34,548 bases of DNA from a bacterium (GTDB taxonomy: Bacteria; UBA6262), in the NCBI GenBank assembly GCA_028716025.1, contig JAQUQP010000002.1, positions 1 to 34,548 on the forward strand, in the 5' to 3' direction. A program made the translations under genes and the position numbers. Shown here in pieces: positions 18,432 through 27,461 of the stretch. Each line of letters begins with the position of its first letter. The stretch's first letter is position 1. Under the pieces are notes generated by a model. The model ran no database searches, had not been told where the DNA came from, and saw only the letters and a program-made list of their open reading frames with translations.

Positions 18432-19409
18432 ATGGATTGGAAAAATAAGACTGTATTACTTACTGGTGGTACAGGGTCATTTGGACAAAAATTCACAGAA
18501 ATAATACTGAAGAAGTATAAACCTAAAGCTATCCGCATATTCAGCCGTGACGAATTGAAACAGTGGGAAATGGATAAAAAATTTAATGATCGTAAACATC
18601 TGCGTTTCTTTATCGGGGATATACGTGATAAGAATCGAGTGGAACGCGCTATGGATGGTGCGCAGATCGTTGTTCATGCTGCGGCTTTAAAGCAGGTGCC
18701 TGCCTGTGAGTATAATCCTTTTGAAGCGGTAAAAACAAATATCCTAGGTGCACAGAATATCATTGAGGCAGCGATCGATCATAACATTGAAAAGGTTTTA
18801 GCTCTCAGTACGGATAAGGCAGTCAATCCGGTTAATTTATATGGTTCTACTAAAATGTGCATGGAAAAATTATTTGTGGCGGCTAATTCTTATGTCGGAG
18901 AGAAAAGACAAACCCTTATGTCCTGTGTGCGTTACGGTAATGTAGTAGGAAGCCGGGGAAGCATCGTACCCTTGTTCAAAAAGCAGAAAGAAAACGGGAG
19001 CATAACTATTACTGATAAACGTATGACGCGATTCTGGATCACTCTGGAGCAAGGTGTGGAATTTGTTATTAATTGCATTGAGAAATTGCATGGTGGCGAA
19101 GTATTCGTTCCTAAAATCCCCAGTATGCAGGTAGTAGACCTGGCAAAGGTTATAGCTCCCAAATGCAAGATCGATTATATCGGTATCAGACCGGGTGAAA
19201 AACTGCATGAATGTTTACTGACCGAAGATGAAGCCAGGCATACTCTGGAATATAAAGATATGTTCGTGGTTGAACCAGAACATCCCTGGTGGCAAAGGGA
19301 ATCCTGGGTGGGAGGAAAGAGGTTGCCGGAAGGTTTCCGTTATACCAGTGATAAGAATGACGATTGGTTGAATGAAAAACAATTAAAGGCAATGGTGGGA
19401 AATAAATGA
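18432..19409 (+). CDS. pseB: UDP-GlcNAc 4,6-dehydratase (inverting), PseB
   Basis: The 325-residue extended SDR has a Leu-Thr-Gly-Gly-Thr-Gly-Ser-Phe-Gly cofactor loop, FSRDELKQWEM, and HAAALKQVPACEYNPFEAV. The catalytic set Thr127-Asp128-Lys129 with Tyr137 and Lys141 (STDKAVNP, YGSTK) is diagnostic of the PseB/FlaA1 group. It converts UDP-GlcNAc to UDP-2-acetamido-2,6-dideoxy-L-arabino-hexos-4-ulose, the first step to CMP-pseudaminic acid. AAAGGA lies a few bases before the ATG. The gene overlaps PseC by 4 bases (ATGA), matching the consecutive steps. Confidence 0.93.
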   Translation: MDWKNKTVLLTGGTGSFGQKFTEIILKKYKPKAIRIFSRDELKQWEMDKKFNDRKHLRFFIGDIRDKNRVERAMDGAQIVVHAAALKQVPACEYNPFEAVKTNILGAQNIIEAAIDHNIEKVLALSTDKAVNPVNLYGSTKMCMEKLFVAANSYVGEKRQTLMSCVRYGNVVGSRGSIVPLFKKQKENGSITITDKRMTRFWITLEQGVEFVINCIEKLHGGEVFVPKIPSMQVVDLAKVIAPKCKIDYIGIRPGEKLHECLLTEDEARHTLEYKDMFVVEPEHPWWQRESWVGGKRLPEGFRYTSDKNDDWLNEKQLKAMVGNK

Positions 19410-20560
19410 AAGATATACCCTATGGGCATCAATCTATAGATAGAGAAGATATTAATGCGGTTTTGCAGGTGTTGAAAGGCGACTGGCTGACCCAGGGGCC
19501 TCACATCAGGGAGTTTGAGGATGCTTTATGCATGAATACCGGGGCTAAATATGCGGTAGCGGTTGCCAATGGTACTGCGGCTTTACATATTGCCTGTTTG
19601 GCTGCAGGTATAAAAAAAGGTGACCAGGTGATCACTTCCCCCATAACCTTTTTAGCCAGTGCTAACTGTGTTTGGTATAGTGGCGGCAAACCAGTCTTTG
19701 CCGATATCTGCCCTGATACCATCTGTATTAACCCTAAAGAAGTAGCTAAGAAGATAAATAAACATACTCGGGCGATCATACCTGTTCATTTTGCCGGGCA
19801 TCCCTGCGATCTAAAAGAATTAAGTACCCTGGCTAAGAAACATGGCTTGGTCCTTATTGAAGATGCCGCCCATGCCCTGGGGGCAAGCTATCGGGATTGT
19901 AAGATAGGTTCCGGCAAATATTCGGATATGACCATTTTAAGTTTCCATCCCGTAAAGCATATTACTACCGGAGAAGGCGGGGCAGTGCTTACCAATGATC
20001 CGGAATATTATAAAAGATTGTTACTTTTCCGGAATCATGGCATTACCAAGCAGGATTACCGGTATAAACCGGATGGTGAATGGTATTATGAAATGCAGGA
20101 ATTAGGTTATAATTATCGAATTACCGACATGCAAGCAGCTCTGGGTGTCTCCCAATTGCGTAAACTAGACTGCTTCGTGAAGAAAAGAAGAGAAATAGTG
20201 GATAAATATAATAAAGCTTTTAATAAAAATGGTTATTTTGCCGTTCCTTATGAAAAAGATTCGGTTTTGTCATCCTATCATCTTTATGTGATCAGGATAA
20301 ACGAAACTTATACCAAACTACAAGCTAGGATATTTTCAGAATTAAGAAAAAATGGTTTAGGTGTACAGCTGCATTATATTCCGCTCTACAGGCAACCATA
20401 TTACCGCCAGCGGGATTTTAATGCTTCAGATTATCCTGAAGCCGAGAAATATTACCGCCAAGCTATCAGCTTGCCCCTTTATCCGGACCTGACCGCAGCA
20501 CAGATACAGCAGGTAATAAAAACAGTTTTAAAAGTATTTCATAATATTACCAAGAGTTAA
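19406..20560 (+). CDS. pseC: UDP-4-keto-6-deoxy-sugar aminotransferase, PseC
   Basis: The 384-residue DegT/DnrJ/EryC1-family enzyme starts IPYGHQSID with DWLTQGP, as in PseC. It has the SPITFLASANC strand and a PLP lysine at Lys184 (SFHPVKHITTGEGG). It transfers an amino group, usually from glutamate, to C4 of the PseB product to give UDP-4-amino-4,6-dideoxy-N-acetyl-beta-L-altrosamine. The direct overlap with PseB and PseG/PseI downstream support this over other sugar aminotransferases. The next enzyme in the textbook route, PseH, is not found in this window. Confidence 0.92.
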   Translation: MKDIPYGHQSIDREDINAVLQVLKGDWLTQGPHIREFEDALCMNTGAKYAVAVANGTAALHIACLAAGIKKGDQVITSPITFLASANCVWYSGGKPVFADICPDTICINPKEVAKKINKHTRAIIPVHFAGHPCDLKELSTLAKKHGLVLIEDAAHALGASYRDCKIGSGKYSDMTILSFHPVKHITTGEGGAVLTNDPEYYKRLLLFRNHGITKQDYRYKPDGEWYYEMQELGYNYRITDMQAALGVSQLRKLDCFVKKRREIVDKYNKAFNKNGYFAVPYEKDSVLSSYHLYVIRINETYTKLQARIFSELRKNGLGVQLHYIPLYRQPYYRQRDFNASDYPEAEKYYRQAISLPLYPDLTAAQIQQVIKTVLKVFHNITKS

Positions 20561-20562
20561 AT

Positions 20563-21426
20563 ATGCAAAAATTGGCTTTGGGTACTGCCCAGTTTGGTAT
20601 GGATTATGGCATAAATAATACGCGGGGCCGGGTCCCGGCTGATGAGGTTTTGGCTATATTGAATGAAGCCAGAAAAGCCGGTGTGGATACACTAGATACA
20701 GCTGCGGGGTACGGAGAAAGCGAAAAAGTCCTAGGTGTGTATTTAAAACAAAATCGCGGTATTTTTAAAATAATTTCCAAATTATCCAGTGCCGATACTA
20801 CTGCGGTAAAACAAAGCCTGGCTGTTTCCCTGGATAACCTGGGACAAATCGGTTTATACGGATATTTAATACATAATTTTACCTTTTACCAGAAGAATCC
20901 TCATATCTGGGATTTACTGGGGGAGTTAAAGTCACAAGGAACGGTCAAGAAGATAGGTTTTTCCCTGTATTATCCTGCTGAATTAGATAATATTTTTTCA
21001 CATGACCTGGCTATTGACCTGGTACAATTGCCTTACAATGTCCTGGATCAAAGGTTTTATCGCTATTTTCCCGAGTTAAAAAAGCGAAAGATCGAGATCC
21101 ATATCCGTTCAGTATTCTTGCAGGGCTTGTTATTTAAGAAACCGGAAGAATTAAGTTTACACTTTCAAAAAATAGTTGGTAAAATAAAAACTTTACGGGA
21201 TCTGGCAGTGCAGAATAAAAGCACTATAGCGGAAGTATGCCTGAATTTTGTTTGTCAGGAAAATATGGTAGACAAAGTGGTAGTAGGAGTGGACAGTCTG
21301 GCTAATTTTCAGGAGATACTACAAGCGGTGCAATTAGGTGAAACTATTCAATCGCCGATAGCTGCTTTAAGAAATCTGGCCGAGGTAGATGAAAGTCTTA
21401 TAGTACCGATGAATTGGAAAAAATAG
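20563..21426 (+). CDS. Aldo/keto reductase family protein
   Basis: The 287-residue (beta/alpha)8 oxidoreductase opens LALGTAQFGMDYGI and has the catalytic-set blocks LDTAAGYGESE (Asp and Tyr), IISKLSS (Lys) and LIHNF (His). NADPH-dependent reduction of a carbonyl is expected. Aldo/keto reductase genes of this type are common beside SpsF and class III aminotransferase genes in environmental nonulosonate clusters, but their step is not established. It is not one of the six canonical Pse enzymes. A reduction/amination pair with the aminotransferase at 22195 could tailor the sugar or make a substituent. Confidence 0.85.
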   Translation: MQKLALGTAQFGMDYGINNTRGRVPADEVLAILNEARKAGVDTLDTAAGYGESEKVLGVYLKQNRGIFKIISKLSSADTTAVKQSLAVSLDNLGQIGLYGYLIHNFTFYQKNPHIWDLLGELKSQGTVKKIGFSLYYPAELDNIFSHDLAIDLVQLPYNVLDQRFYRYFPELKKRKIEIHIRSVFLQGLLFKKPEELSLHFQKIVGKIKTLRDLAVQNKSTIAEVCLNFVCQENMVDKVVVGVDSLANFQEILQAVQLGETIQSPIAALRNLAEVDESLIVPMNWKK

Positions 21427-21437
21427 CGGGGTATATA

Positions 21438-22202
21438 ATGAAAATTGTGGCGATAATACAAGCGAGGGTTGGTTCTACCAGGTTACCTGGCAAAGTGATG
21501 ATGAAATTGTCCGGCAAAACTGTCCTGGAGCAAGTGATCGATAGGGTAAAAGCCAGTCGCAGAGTAGACGAAATAGTAGTAGCTACCACTGTGGCCAAAA
21601 AGGACCTATGCATTGTAGAATTATGTGCTAAGAAGGGGGTCAGTGTTTTTTGCGGTTCTGAAAATGATGTTCTCGACCGTTATTATCAGGTAGCAAGGTT
21701 ATTCCAGTCTGACCATATCGTCCGCATCACCGCTGATTGCCCTTTGATAGATCCACATATTATAGACCAGGTGACCAATCTCCATTTGCGGGGAAAGTAT
21801 GATTATACATCCAATACCCTGCAACTGACTTATCCTGACGGACAAGATGTGGCGGTTATGACTTTCCCGGTATTAGCCCAGGCCTGGAAAAAGGCCCGTT
21901 TGGTCTCAGAGCGTGAACATGTTTGTCCATATATTTATAAACATCCAGCAAAATTCAAATTAAAGAACCTGGCTTACCACACCGACCTTTCCGCCAAAAG
22001 GTGGACTCTGGATAATCCTGAAGACTATCGCTTCATCAAAGTATTATTCAAGAACCTTTATCCCCGCAATCATACCTTTGGCATGGAAGAGGTCCTGCAT
22101 TTTCTGGACGGTCACCCGGCTCTGGAGAATATAAATCGCCATTTAGTCAGGAATGAAGGTTACTTAAAATCTTTACGAGAGGATAGAATAGTAAATGGGT
22201 AG
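21438..22202 (+). CDS. SpsF-type cytidylyltransferase (probable PseF role)
   Basis: The 254-residue protein begins IVAIIQARVGSTRLPGK and has ATTVAKKD, ITADCPLIDPHII and RWTLDNPEDY, the signature of SpsF, a branch of the CMP-nonulosonate cytidylyltransferase family. In a cluster with PseB, C, G and I and no other nearby PseF, it most likely makes CMP-pseudaminic acid or a relative. ATG 21438 is chosen over the in-frame ATG 21414, which would overlap the aldo/keto reductase by 13 bases and add eight unconserved residues; GCGGGG lies just upstream of 21438. Confidence 0.82.
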   Translation: MKIVAIIQARVGSTRLPGKVMMKLSGKTVLEQVIDRVKASRRVDEIVVATTVAKKDLCIVELCAKKGVSVFCGSENDVLDRYYQVARLFQSDHIVRITADCPLIDPHIIDQVTNLHLRGKYDYTSNTLQLTYPDGQDVAVMTFPVLAQAWKKARLVSEREHVCPYIYKHPAKFKLKNLAYHTDLSAKRWTLDNPEDYRFIKVLFKNLYPRNHTFGMEEVLHFLDGHPALENINRHLVRNEGYLKSLREDRIVNG

Positions 22203-23505
22203 ATCACAAGAATTATACCGTAAGGCCAAAAAAGTTATACCCGGAGGTACGCAGCTATTATCCAAAAGACCGGAAATGTTTTTGCCTGATCTATGGCCGG
22301 CTTACTATACCCGGGCCAAAGGATGCGAGGTTTGGGACCTGGATGGGAAAAAGTATATTGATACCAGCCTGATGGGAGTGGGATCCTGTCCGCTGGGCTA
22401 TGCCGATCCTGATGTTAACCGGGCAGTAAAACAGGCCGTAGATAAAGGAAATATGTGTACCCTGAATGCTCCGGAAGAAGTAGAACTGGCACAATTGCTT
22501 ATTACTCTGCATCCCTGGGCAGGAATGGTACGTTATGCCCGGTCAGGTGGAGAATCCATGTCCATAGCTGTAAGAATTGCCCGCGCCAGCAGCGGCAAAG
22601 ATGTAGTCCTGTTCTGCGGTTATCATGGCTGGTCTGACTGGTATCTGGCATCTAATCTGGCTGACCAGGCGTCCCTGGATGGCCATTTGTTGCCAGGGCT
22701 TAATCCTAAAGGGGTACCGCGCCAATTAAAAGGTACGGCTTATCCTTTTAATTATAACGATGTAGCCGGATTAAAAAAGCTGGCAGCGGAACAGGGGGAG
22801 AGAATAGGGGTGATAGTACTGGAATCGGTCAGGAATGAAGGGCCGACAGAAGAATTTCTCCAGGCTATTAATGAGATAAGAAAAAAGTATGAAGTGGTTT
22901 TAGTAGTTGACGAAATTACCGCCGGGTGGAGATTGACCTTGGGCGGTGCTCATTTATTGTATAATATCAAACCGGATATTGCTGTATTTGCCAAAGCTAT
23001 TTCCAATGGTTTCCCCATGGCGGCTATTATAGGCAAAAAAGAAATAATGCAGGTGGCCCAGGATACCTTTATCAGCAGTACCTATTGGACTGACCGCAGC
23101 GGCCCGGCAGCGGCTTTGGCCACGATCAAAAAATTAAGGAAAAATAATGTTCCTACATACCTGGTGAAGATCGGTAAGGAAGTCCAGGAAAATTGGCGCT
23201 TATTGGCAGCTAAGAACGGGTTAGAAATAGAAGTGTCCGGTATGTATCCGATCGGTCATTTCTCTTTTGTTCATAAAGCTCCGTTGGTACTCAAAACTTT
23301 ATTTACGCAATATATGCTGGATAAAGGATTCCTGGCTACGACCGCATTTTATGCCTCTTATGCGTATAAAAAAGAACATTTACAAAAATATTTTAAGGCG
23401 GTTGATGGAACATTTGCCCTGATAGCTAAAGCGGTGAAGAGCGGGACCCCGGAAGTAAAGCTGAAAGGACCGGTTTGCCATGCAGGTTTCAAAAGACTCA
23501 CTTAA
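22195..23505 (+). CDS. Class III aminotransferase, glutamate-1-semialdehyde-aminomutase-like
   Basis: The 436-residue fold-type I PLP enzyme has PGGTQLLSKRPE near the start, YHGWSDW, a Val-Asp-Glu-Ile acidic strand and the PLP lysine at Lys267 (VFAKAISNGFPMAAI). It resembles HemL but lies in a sugar cluster with no tetrapyrrole gene, as do many HemL-like enzymes in spore-coat (Sps) and nonulosonate loci. It may aminate a keto sugar, or make an amino substituent together with the aldo/keto reductase. It is the third aminotransferase of the window, each from a different family. It overlaps the SpsF gene by 8 bases. Confidence 0.82.
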   Translation: MGRSQELYRKAKKVIPGGTQLLSKRPEMFLPDLWPAYYTRAKGCEVWDLDGKKYIDTSLMGVGSCPLGYADPDVNRAVKQAVDKGNMCTLNAPEEVELAQLLITLHPWAGMVRYARSGGESMSIAVRIARASSGKDVVLFCGYHGWSDWYLASNLADQASLDGHLLPGLNPKGVPRQLKGTAYPFNYNDVAGLKKLAAEQGERIGVIVLESVRNEGPTEEFLQAINEIRKKYEVVLVVDEITAGWRLTLGGAHLLYNIKPDIAVFAKAISNGFPMAAIIGKKEIMQVAQDTFISSTYWTDRSGPAAALATIKKLRKNNVPTYLVKIGKEVQENWRLLAAKNGLEIEVSGMYPIGHFSFVHKAPLVLKTLFTQYMLDKGFLATTAFYASYAYKKEHLQKYFKAVDGTFALIAKAVKSGTPEVKLKGPVCHAGFKRLT

Positions 23506-23514
23506 TGGAGCGCT

Positions 23515-24507
23515 ATGCGGCCAAAAGTCTTGATTATCACCGAAGGCGGACAAAAAATAGGCATGGGGCATGTGGCCCGGGTTTCCTGTTTTGCCCAATG
23601 GTTCAGCCATCATAGTTGGCCTTGCCGCATGTTGATCAAAGGAGACAGGTCAGTAAAGGGATTTATTTCCCGTAAAGGTATTAAGGCGCAAATAATAAGC
23701 CGGATAGATGATATTAAAGCCCAGGCAGATCTGGTTATAATTGATTCATATAATTTCCCTCTGGCTTTTTACCGGCAAATGTCGGCACAAGCGTTACTTT
23801 TATCCCTGGATGATCTGTGCAGGATATCTTATCCAGAGGGATTCATATTGAACGGGAATGTATTTGCTAAAAAGCTTGATTATCCGACCAATTCTGGCCG
23901 GTATTATCTTCTTGGTCCAGAATATCAACTTCTTAGTCAAGAATACCGTAGATCCAGACCGGCTCACGGCATACGGGAAAAGATCAGCCGGGTATTGATT
24001 ACTTTAGGCGGTGGGCAGACAGTTTCTGGCTGTGAAAAAATACTAAAAATTATCTTAGAGACGCATAAAATAAAACTCCAACAAATCGATATTGTAGGTA
24101 CTGGCCAGAAAAAAATTAAGGTTAAAGTTGTTAACGGCACTAAGGTATTTTTACATCCAGTAATGAAAAGCTTAAAACCCCTGATATTAAGCTCAGACCT
24201 GGCAATTACGGCTGGCGGACAGACTTTGTATGAATTGGCTTATTGCGGAGTGCCGGCCATAGGAATTTGTTTAGCGGAAAACCAGTTAGGCAGCTTGGTG
24301 GAATGGCAAAAACTGGGATTTATTAAATATATTGGCTGGCTGCAAGACAAGACCCTGGGGGAAAAGCTCGTAAAAGCATTTTTTGACCTGGTTCCTGTGA
24401 CTGGACGTAAAAGTATGGCAAAAATTGGCCGGGGATTGGTAGATGGGCAGGGAGTAGAACGCATCTTAGCCAGGGTAAAGGATGTTTTGGACAATGAAAA
24501 GAATTAA
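23515..24507 (+). CDS. pseG: UDP-2,4-diacetamido-trideoxy-altrose hydrolase, PseG
   Basis: The 330-residue GT-B-fold hydrolase has GMGHVAR with His19 in the position of the catalytic histidine of PseG, a central ITLGGG, and SSDLAITAGGQTLYELAYCGVP, the UDP-binding block. It removes UDP from the 2,4-diamino sugar nucleotide, leaving 6-deoxy-AltdiNAc for PseI. GGAG lies a few bases before the ATG, and its end overlaps or abuts the PseI start. Fusions of PseG with PseF or PseH occur in other bacteria; here it stands alone, with no acetyltransferase domain attached. Confidence 0.9.
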   Translation: MRPKVLIITEGGQKIGMGHVARVSCFAQWFSHHSWPCRMLIKGDRSVKGFISRKGIKAQIISRIDDIKAQADLVIIDSYNFPLAFYRQMSAQALLLSLDDLCRISYPEGFILNGNVFAKKLDYPTNSGRYYLLGPEYQLLSQEYRRSRPAHGIREKISRVLITLGGGQTVSGCEKILKIILETHKIKLQQIDIVGTGQKKIKVKVVNGTKVFLHPVMKSLKPLILSSDLAITAGGQTLYELAYCGVPAIGICLAENQLGSLVEWQKLGFIKYIGWLQDKTLGEKLVKAFFDLVPVTGRKSMAKIGRGLVDGQGVERILARVKDVLDNEKN

Positions 24508-25543
24508 ACTGGATAGTAACCATTTTATCAGTGCAAAGGACCCTTGCTTCGTGATAGCCGAAATGTCGGCGAACCATGCGCAGGATCTGAGTTTGGCCAA
24601 AAAAATAGTCCGGGTTGCCGCCAAAAGCGGGGCTAATGCCATTAAACTGCAGACTTATCTGCCGGAAACTATGACCCTGAATTCAGCCAAACCGTATTTC
24701 ATAGTAAAACATCATAAATGGGGCGGGCAGTCATTATATGATCTTTATAAAAAAGCTTATACCCCGTGGTCCTGGCACAAAGAACTACAGAAGATCGCTA
24801 AAGATGAAGGATTGGTGTTTTTTTCTACTCCCTTCGATCATACGGCAGTCGATCTGCTGGAAGATATGAAGGTACCGATTTATAAAGTGGCTTCTTATGA
24901 ATTAACTGATCTGCCTTTAATAAAATATATAGCCCAGACCGGTAAGCCGGTTATCATGTCAACAGGTATGGCCACAAAAGCAGAAATATGGGCAGCCGTG
25001 AACACTGCCATTAAATATGGTTCCCGGGGAGTGGTCTTGTTGAAATGTTCTACCAGTTATCCGGCTGATCCTCAGGATATTAATCTGCGTACTATTGCTG
25101 ATATGCAGAAAACATTCAAGGTACCTGTCGGTTTTTCTGACCATACTATGGGTGTCGGCGTATCAGTGGCGGCAGTAGCCCTGGGCGCCTGCGTGATAGA
25201 AAAACATATTACATTGTCACGTAAAATAAAATCTGCGGATTCGTTTTTTTCTATCGAGCCTGAAGAATTTAGAGAATTGGTAAACAATATCAGATTGGCG
25301 GAAAAAGCATCGGGTAAGGTTTCATATGCCTTGAGTAAAGAGGAAAAGACCGGCCGGCTCTATCGGCGGTCTATTTTTGTATCCAGGGATATTAATAAGG
25401 GTGATATATTCACTACTGGTAATATTCAGGTGATCCGTCCAGCTCATGGGCTGGAACCGAAATACTGGGAGAAAGTGATCGGCAAAAAGGCCGCCAGGCA
25501 TATTACCGCCGGCACTCCCTTACGCCGGGAAATGGTTCGCTGA
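24494..25543 (+). CDS. pseI: Pseudaminic acid synthase, PseI
   Basis: The 349-residue protein has a NeuB-type TIM barrel (FVIAEMSANHAQD, AIKLQTYLPETMTLNS, SFFSIEP) and a complete C-terminal SAF domain from about 285 (RRSIFVSRDINKGD to the end). The MSANH and MTLNS wording is that of PseI rather than NeuB or LegI. It condenses phosphoenolpyruvate with 6-deoxy-AltdiNAc to give pseudaminic acid or a variant. ATG 24494 is chosen over ATG 24482 because the extra four residues are unconserved and AAGGA lies about a dozen bases upstream, although both starts are possible. Contrast the SAF-less synthase at 15759. Confidence 0.9.
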   Translation: MKRIKLDSNHFISAKDPCFVIAEMSANHAQDLSLAKKIVRVAAKSGANAIKLQTYLPETMTLNSAKPYFIVKHHKWGGQSLYDLYKKAYTPWSWHKELQKIAKDEGLVFFSTPFDHTAVDLLEDMKVPIYKVASYELTDLPLIKYIAQTGKPVIMSTGMATKAEIWAAVNTAIKYGSRGVVLLKCSTSYPADPQDINLRTIADMQKTFKVPVGFSDHTMGVGVSVAAVALGACVIEKHITLSRKIKSADSFFSIEPEEFRELVNNIRLAEKASGKVSYALSKEEKTGRLYRRSIFVSRDINKGDIFTTGNIQVIRPAHGLEPKYWEKVIGKKAARHITAGTPLRREMVR

Positions 25544-25544
25544 A

Positions 25545-26258
25545 GTGAAAAGAACAGAACAAATAAAAGCTATAATATTTGATCTGGATGATACTCTCTA
25601 TCCGCAACGCGAATATACCCGCCAGTGTTTATTGGGTACAGTAAAGTATCTGGCTAAACAGACCGGACGAAAACCAGAGTTGATAGCCAAAGCTTTAAAT
25701 GAAGTACTGGAAAAGAAGGGTATAGAATACAAACGTATATACAATGATGCTTTTAAAAAATTACACCTGCCAGATGTCTGTTTTATACCAAGAGCGGTCA
25801 AAATATTCTGGCAAGTAAAACCGAATTTGAAATTGTTCTCGGGTACATTGGCTGTGCTGACGACTTTAAAAAAAAGAGGATACCGGCTGGGACTTATTAC
25901 TGATGGCTATCCTGAAGTGCAAAGATATAAGATCCGGAATCTCGGTTTGAATCGGATATTCGTGAGGATAATTTATACTGATCTTTTGGGCTTTGGTTGC
26001 CGTAAGCCTTCGCCAATGCCGTATGAGCTTATGGCTAAAAGTTTAAGATTGGTACCTTCTGAATGCGTCTACATCGGGAATGACCCTAGGCGCGATTTCA
26101 AGGGTGCCAGAGAAGTGGGTATGAAGACTATTAGGATAAAACAAGGAGAATATAGAAAATTAAAAGCGGTGACTGCCGAGGAAGCTGACTTATCGATAAA
26201 AAGCATAAAAGATTTATTAAGAATCTTAAAAGGGAAGGGGAAAAATGAAAAAAACTGA
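25545..26258 (+). CDS. HAD-superfamily phosphatase
   Basis: The 237-residue protein has HAD motif I as Asp13-Leu-Asp15-Asp-Thr, a helical cap, motif II in LGLITDG, a Lys in GCRKPSP and motif IV in YIGNDPRRDF. It starts with GTG one base after the PseI stop. A small-molecule phosphatase acting on a sugar or hydroxy-acid phosphate is likely. NeuB-type pathways that use phosphorylated intermediates (KDN, Kdo) need such a phosphatase, so it could serve the SAF-less NeuB at 15759, or the product of the neighbouring ATP-grasp/PdxA pair. The substrate is unknown. It overlaps the ATP-grasp gene by 14 bases. Confidence 0.85.
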   Translation: MKRTEQIKAIIFDLDDTLYPQREYTRQCLLGTVKYLAKQTGRKPELIAKALNEVLEKKGIEYKRIYNDAFKKLHLPDVCFIPRAVKIFWQVKPNLKLFSGTLAVLTTLKKRGYRLGLITDGYPEVQRYKIRNLGLNRIFVRIIYTDLLGFGCRKPSPMPYELMAKSLRLVPSECVYIGNDPRRDFKGAREVGMKTIRIKQGEYRKLKAVTAEEADLSIKSIKDLLRILKGKGKNEKN

Positions 26259-27459
26259 TAAATATCTTTATATAGTAGGAGGGGGAATATTACAGGTTCC
26301 CACAGTAGAAGTAGCTAAAAATATGGGATTAAAGACACTGGTTACAGATGGTAGTCCTGAAGCACCAGCGATGAAGATTGCTGATAAAACGGCGGTTATA
26401 TCAACTAAAGATATACCAAAGCATCTGGCTTTTGCCAAAATCTTTGCCAAAACGCATAAGATTGCCGGTGTATATACCCAGGGGACTGATGTTGAGGTTA
26501 CGGTAGCTTCTATTGCTGCTGAGCTTGGACTGCCTGGCATCAAGGTTGCTGTTGCGCGAGCCTGCAATAATAAAATATTAATGAGACAAAAATTGGCGAC
26601 TGGCCATGTACCCGGTCCGAAATTCCAGTATGCGCTAACATATGAAGAAGCCAGAGAAAAAGCCAGGATCATAGGTTATCCTCTGGTAGTTAAAAGTATC
26701 GATAATAGTGCTTCCCGGGGAATTAGAATTATCAGACATGAAAGGGAATTGGTTGAGGCTTGCACCGAAGCACTTAAATATTCTTTAGATAAGAAGATCT
26801 TATTAGAAGAATACCTTGAAGGAGTTGAATATAGTGTAGATACAGTTATGTATAAAGGAGTATTATACCCAGCCGGTATTTCTGATCGGGAATTTGATTA
26901 TTCGCGTAGTTTTGCTATTCAGACGGGATCTTTGACACCGTCTTTGTTACCTGAGGAAACACAAGCTAGTATTTATGAATTAATGGCCAAGGCAGCCAAA
27001 GCCATGGGAGTGGATAACGGAGCTTTTAAAGGTGATATCATAATCTCTGCCGGCATGCCCAAAATTCTGGAGATAACAGCCCGTCTTTCCGGCGGATTTG
27101 ATTCCCAATATCGTAAACCATATTCTTTTGGCATAAACCTAATTAAGGCTACTATGGATATCGCCTTGGGCAATGAGCTTGATTTCCGTGACCTTATCCC
27201 TCGGTGGGTCAAATATTCTAAAACTTTTTCGCCTTTCCCCAATCCGGGTATGGTTAAAAGTATATCCGGACTGAAGAAGTTAAAAAAGTTACCAGGGATT
27301 AAACAGGTTTTTATGATGATCGGAAAAGGTGACACTATAGAAGATTATCGTCATTGCGCTAACCGGGTGGCTCATTTAATTGTTACAGGTGATACCTATG
27401 CACAACTTAAGGAAAGAGAAAAAAAAGCTCTGGCTACTTTAAAAATAAGGACGGTATAA
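26245..27459 (+). CDS. ATP-grasp ligase
   Basis: The 404-residue protein has a biotin-carboxylase/PurK-like layout: an N-terminal Rossmann-like domain (VGGGILQVPTV), a central ATP-grasp with PLVVKSIDNSASRGI and LLEEYLEGVEYSVD, and a metal loop EITARLSGGFDSQY in which the usual Asn after Glu is Thr. Such ligases join a carboxylate to an amine or other nucleophile through an acyl phosphate. In a pseudaminic locus without PseH, it could attach an amino acid or hydroxy acid to the C4 or C7 amino group. That is inference; the alternative is an unrelated carboxylation or ligation step. Confidence 0.82.
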   Translation: MKKTDKYLYIVGGGILQVPTVEVAKNMGLKTLVTDGSPEAPAMKIADKTAVISTKDIPKHLAFAKIFAKTHKIAGVYTQGTDVEVTVASIAAELGLPGIKVAVARACNNKILMRQKLATGHVPGPKFQYALTYEEAREKARIIGYPLVVKSIDNSASRGIRIIRHERELVEACTEALKYSLDKKILLEEYLEGVEYSVDTVMYKGVLYPAGISDREFDYSRSFAIQTGSLTPSLLPEETQASIYELMAKAAKAMGVDNGAFKGDIIISAGMPKILEITARLSGGFDSQYRKPYSFGINLIKATMDIALGNELDFRDLIPRWVKYSKTFSPFPNPGMVKSISGLKKLKKLPGIKQVFMMIGKGDTIEDYRHCANRVAHLIVTGDTYAQLKEREKKALATLKIRTV

Positions 27460-27461
27460 GC

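Noticed and set aside
21414..21437. ATG 21414 as the SpsF start
   Set aside because: It overlaps the aldo/keto reductase by 13 bases and adds eight residues before the conserved start of the fold.
22195..23505. Housekeeping HemL (glutamate-1-semialdehyde aminomutase)
   Set aside because: There are no tetrapyrrole genes nearby, and the gene overlaps a CMP-sugar activation gene. A sugar-locus HemL-like aminotransferase is more likely.
24482..24493. ATG 24482 as the PseI start
   Set aside because: It adds only four unconserved residues, and the only AAGGA is immediately adjacent to it; 24494 is favoured, though not certain.
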